A DNA stretch of 6,539 nucleotides from Gammaproteobacteria bacterium (GTDB lineage: Bacteria > Pseudomonadota > Gammaproteobacteria > SZUA-229): assembly GCA_029287815.1 (NCBI GenBank), contig JARFQK010000086.1, positions 1 to 6,539 of the forward strand, written 5' to 3'. This document shows, piece after piece, positions 5,767-6,539 of the stretch (position 1 is the stretch's first letter; the number at the start of each line of letters is the position of its first letter). A program made the position numbers and the translations under genes. The notes beneath the pieces are model-generated. The model saw only the letters and a program-made list of their open reading frames with translations. It searched no databases and was not told where the DNA came from.

Positions 5767-5770
5767 CTCC
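5767..5770 (-). promoter_or_regulatory. Ribosome binding site that decides the start of AI-2E copy 2
   Basis: The minus strand reads GGAG followed by 8 nt (TGATAAGA) and the ATG at 5758. An in-frame GTG at 5767 would add three residues (MIR), but it overlaps this site and has no good site of its own, so ATG 5758 is preferred. Confidence 0.7.
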
Positions 5771-5779
5771 GTAACTGGT

Positions 5780-5800
5780 GGTGCGCGCGGCGCACCCTAC
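5780..5800. repeat. Second GGTGCGC palindrome
   Basis: GGTGCGC (5780-5786) and GCGCACC (5790-5796) pair perfectly around GCG and are followed by CTAC, as in the copy at 3332-3352 and in the same orientation. It begins 10 nt upstream of the ribosome site of AI-2E copy 2, so a transcript from the DUF389 side would carry a hairpin just before that start. Confidence 0.75.
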
Positions 5801-5807
5801 GTTGCTA

Positions 5808-5864
5808 TGTGGGAGCCGCTTCAGCCGCGAAAAAAGCGCGATCGCCCCAGCGGGTTTCTCCTGT
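5808..5864. repeat. REP-like inverted pair (TGTGGGAGCCGCTTCAGCCGCG type)
   Basis: The left unit (5808-5829) begins TGTGGGAGCCGCTTCAGCC. Read on the minus strand from 5864, the right unit begins ACAGGAGAAACCCGCTGGGG and continues into GCGATCGCGC. Both carry the GGAG...GC head typical of REP units, and the layout is an inward-facing pair. The left unit has C where the usual GGAGCGGCTTCAGCCGC form has G, which weakens its own small hairpin. It is related in form to the pair at 1756-1810, suggesting the same REP superfamily in this genome. Confidence 0.6.
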
Positions 5865-5880
5865 CTTGAGATTTTGCAGC

Positions 5881-5894
5881 ATGATCTTGATCAT
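5881..5894. promoter_or_regulatory. Short dyad ATGATCTTGATCAT, possible operator
   Basis: A perfect 6-bp dyad (ATGATC/GATCAT) with a 2-nt centre lies between the REP pair and the end of the DUF389 gene. Dyads of this size can be repressor sites, but they also arise by chance. I see no promoter hexamers clearly placed around it, so the function is open. Confidence 0.15.
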
Positions 5895-5969
5895 CATGTT
5901 TTAGCCTGCGCTGAAAGCCCAACCAGGGATCCGCTCAAAATAATTCACAGTGAAAGAATAATGGCAGCA

Positions 5970-6539
5970 TCAACGATACTTGTAAGACGTGGAATGAAAA
6001 AATCGGAGGTCTATGTCTATGACTTGCTCGACCTGGGACCGTATTTCATCACCAAGGTCCTCTATGGTGTCTGGCGGCTCGGTTCCACTGATTAGAATTT
6101 TTGCGGTATCACCGGATACAAGCACCGATTTGATTACGACATCACCAGGATACTGCCTGACCCATTCCTTGACGATGTTCGTGATTCTGACCTGAGCGAT
6201 GCTATCACGCCCCACTTTTGTGGTGGTGGCCGCGAGGGGGAGCGAAACGAGAATGACGCCAAGGGCGATAATTCGGTACGCCCTGCCTTTATTCAGATGA
6301 GTCATCTCGTCGGTGCTGGCCGCCCCTAACCCCAACACGGCAAAGACTGCACCGCCAGCCAGTAGAATCGAGAGAAAATTGGTCAGAAACAACAGTAACG
6401 CACCCCAGGCATCTGACCACTCGGATGCCGACAGGCAAATACCGACGACACACAATGGCGGTACCAACGCGATGGATATGGCGACACCCGGTAGCGAGTC
6501 GGCGATATCATCGCGACTGATAGCGAAGGCGCCCGCGGC
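5970..6539 (-). CDS. DUF389 hydrophobic protein, C-terminal part (5' end outside window)
   Basis: The frame is open from the right edge to a TGA at 5970, giving the last 189 residues. The visible part starts AAGAFAISRDDIADSLPGVA and runs into SIALVPPLCVVGICLS, the characteristic core of DUF389 proteins (TIGR00341 and relatives). Three or so membrane segments follow (about 19-37, 44-70 and 87-105 of the visible part). The last 80 or so residues are soluble, with W-V-R-Q-Y-P and GTEPPDTIEDL as in the family's C-terminal domain. The biochemical role of DUF389 is not established to my knowledge. A TTG at 6467 is not taken as the start because the conserved family sequence continues upstream of it in frame. 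It lies upstream of AI-2E copy 2 on the same strand. No clear terminator is seen in the 211-bp gap. Confidence 0.9.
   Translation of the reverse strand, partial: AAGAFAISRDDIADSLPGVAISIALVPPLCVVGICLSASEWSDAWGALLLFLTNFLSILLAGGAVFAVLGLGAASTDEMTHLNKGRAYRIIALGVILVSLPLAATTTKVGRDSIAQVRITNIVKEWVRQYPGDVVIKSVLVSGDTAKILISGTEPPDTIEDLGDEIRSQVEQVIDIDLRFFHSTSYKYR

Noticed and set aside
5778..6095. Plus-strand frame over the repeats and the end of the DUF389 gene
   Set aside because: It starts inside the palindromic repeats and is antisense to the DUF389 coding sequence; no supporting features.
6465..6467. TTG as the start of the DUF389 protein
   Set aside because: The 24 codons upstream to the window edge match the conserved DUF389 sequence in frame, so the true start lies outside.

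Overview
The window looks like chromosomal DNA from an environmental Gammaproteobacterium. Every recognisable gene is an envelope gene of Gram-negative type: two outer-membrane-type lipoproteins with +2 serine, an OmpA-like peptidoglycan binder and an RND/HlyD-like adaptor start. Base composition is near 50-55% GC, and the intergenic gaps are wide and full of short palindromic repeats of the kind seen in free-living Gammaproteobacteria. I cannot name a genus. There is no sign of phage, plasmid, CRISPR, rRNA or tRNA.

Layout from left to right. Positions 1-105 (minus) hold the first 35 codons of a membrane-anchored protein, possibly a HlyD-type adaptor. Positions 106-432 are a gene-free gap with a nested set of inverted repeats. 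Positions 433-1530 (minus) encode a first AI-2E/PerM-family membrane protein. Positions 1531-2070 are a divergent gap with a second nested inverted repeat and candidate promoters. Positions 2071-3270 (plus) encode a patatin-like phospholipase lipoprotein with an intact Ser-Asp dyad. Positions 3271-3663 hold a palindromic repeat, a likely sigma70 promoter and a long leader. Positions 3664-4536 (plus) encode a lipoprotein made of two OmpA C-terminal domains in tandem, followed by a strong intrinsic terminator. Positions 4643-5758 (minus) encode a second AI-2E/PerM-family protein. Positions 5759-5969 contain two further palindromic repeats. Positions 5970-6539 (minus) encode the C-terminal part of a DUF389 membrane protein that runs off the right edge.

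Functionally this is a neighbourhood of envelope genes. Two distantly related AI-2E-family permeases on the minus strand bracket two plus-strand lipoproteins, one a probable lipid hydrolase and one a probable peptidoglycan tether. The sequence does not show that they act together. The minus-strand pairs (DUF389 then AI-2E copy 2; AI-2E copy 1 then the HlyD-like gene) could each be co-transcribed across repeat-bearing gaps of 211 and 327 bp.

No wholly new system is evident. The most unusual material is between the genes. Two separate gaps carry the same layout: an inverted pair of a purine-rich CGCARAGACGCG-type repeat enclosing other palindromes. The tandem OmpA lipoprotein, with a substituted loop glycine in its second domain, is the most unusual protein.
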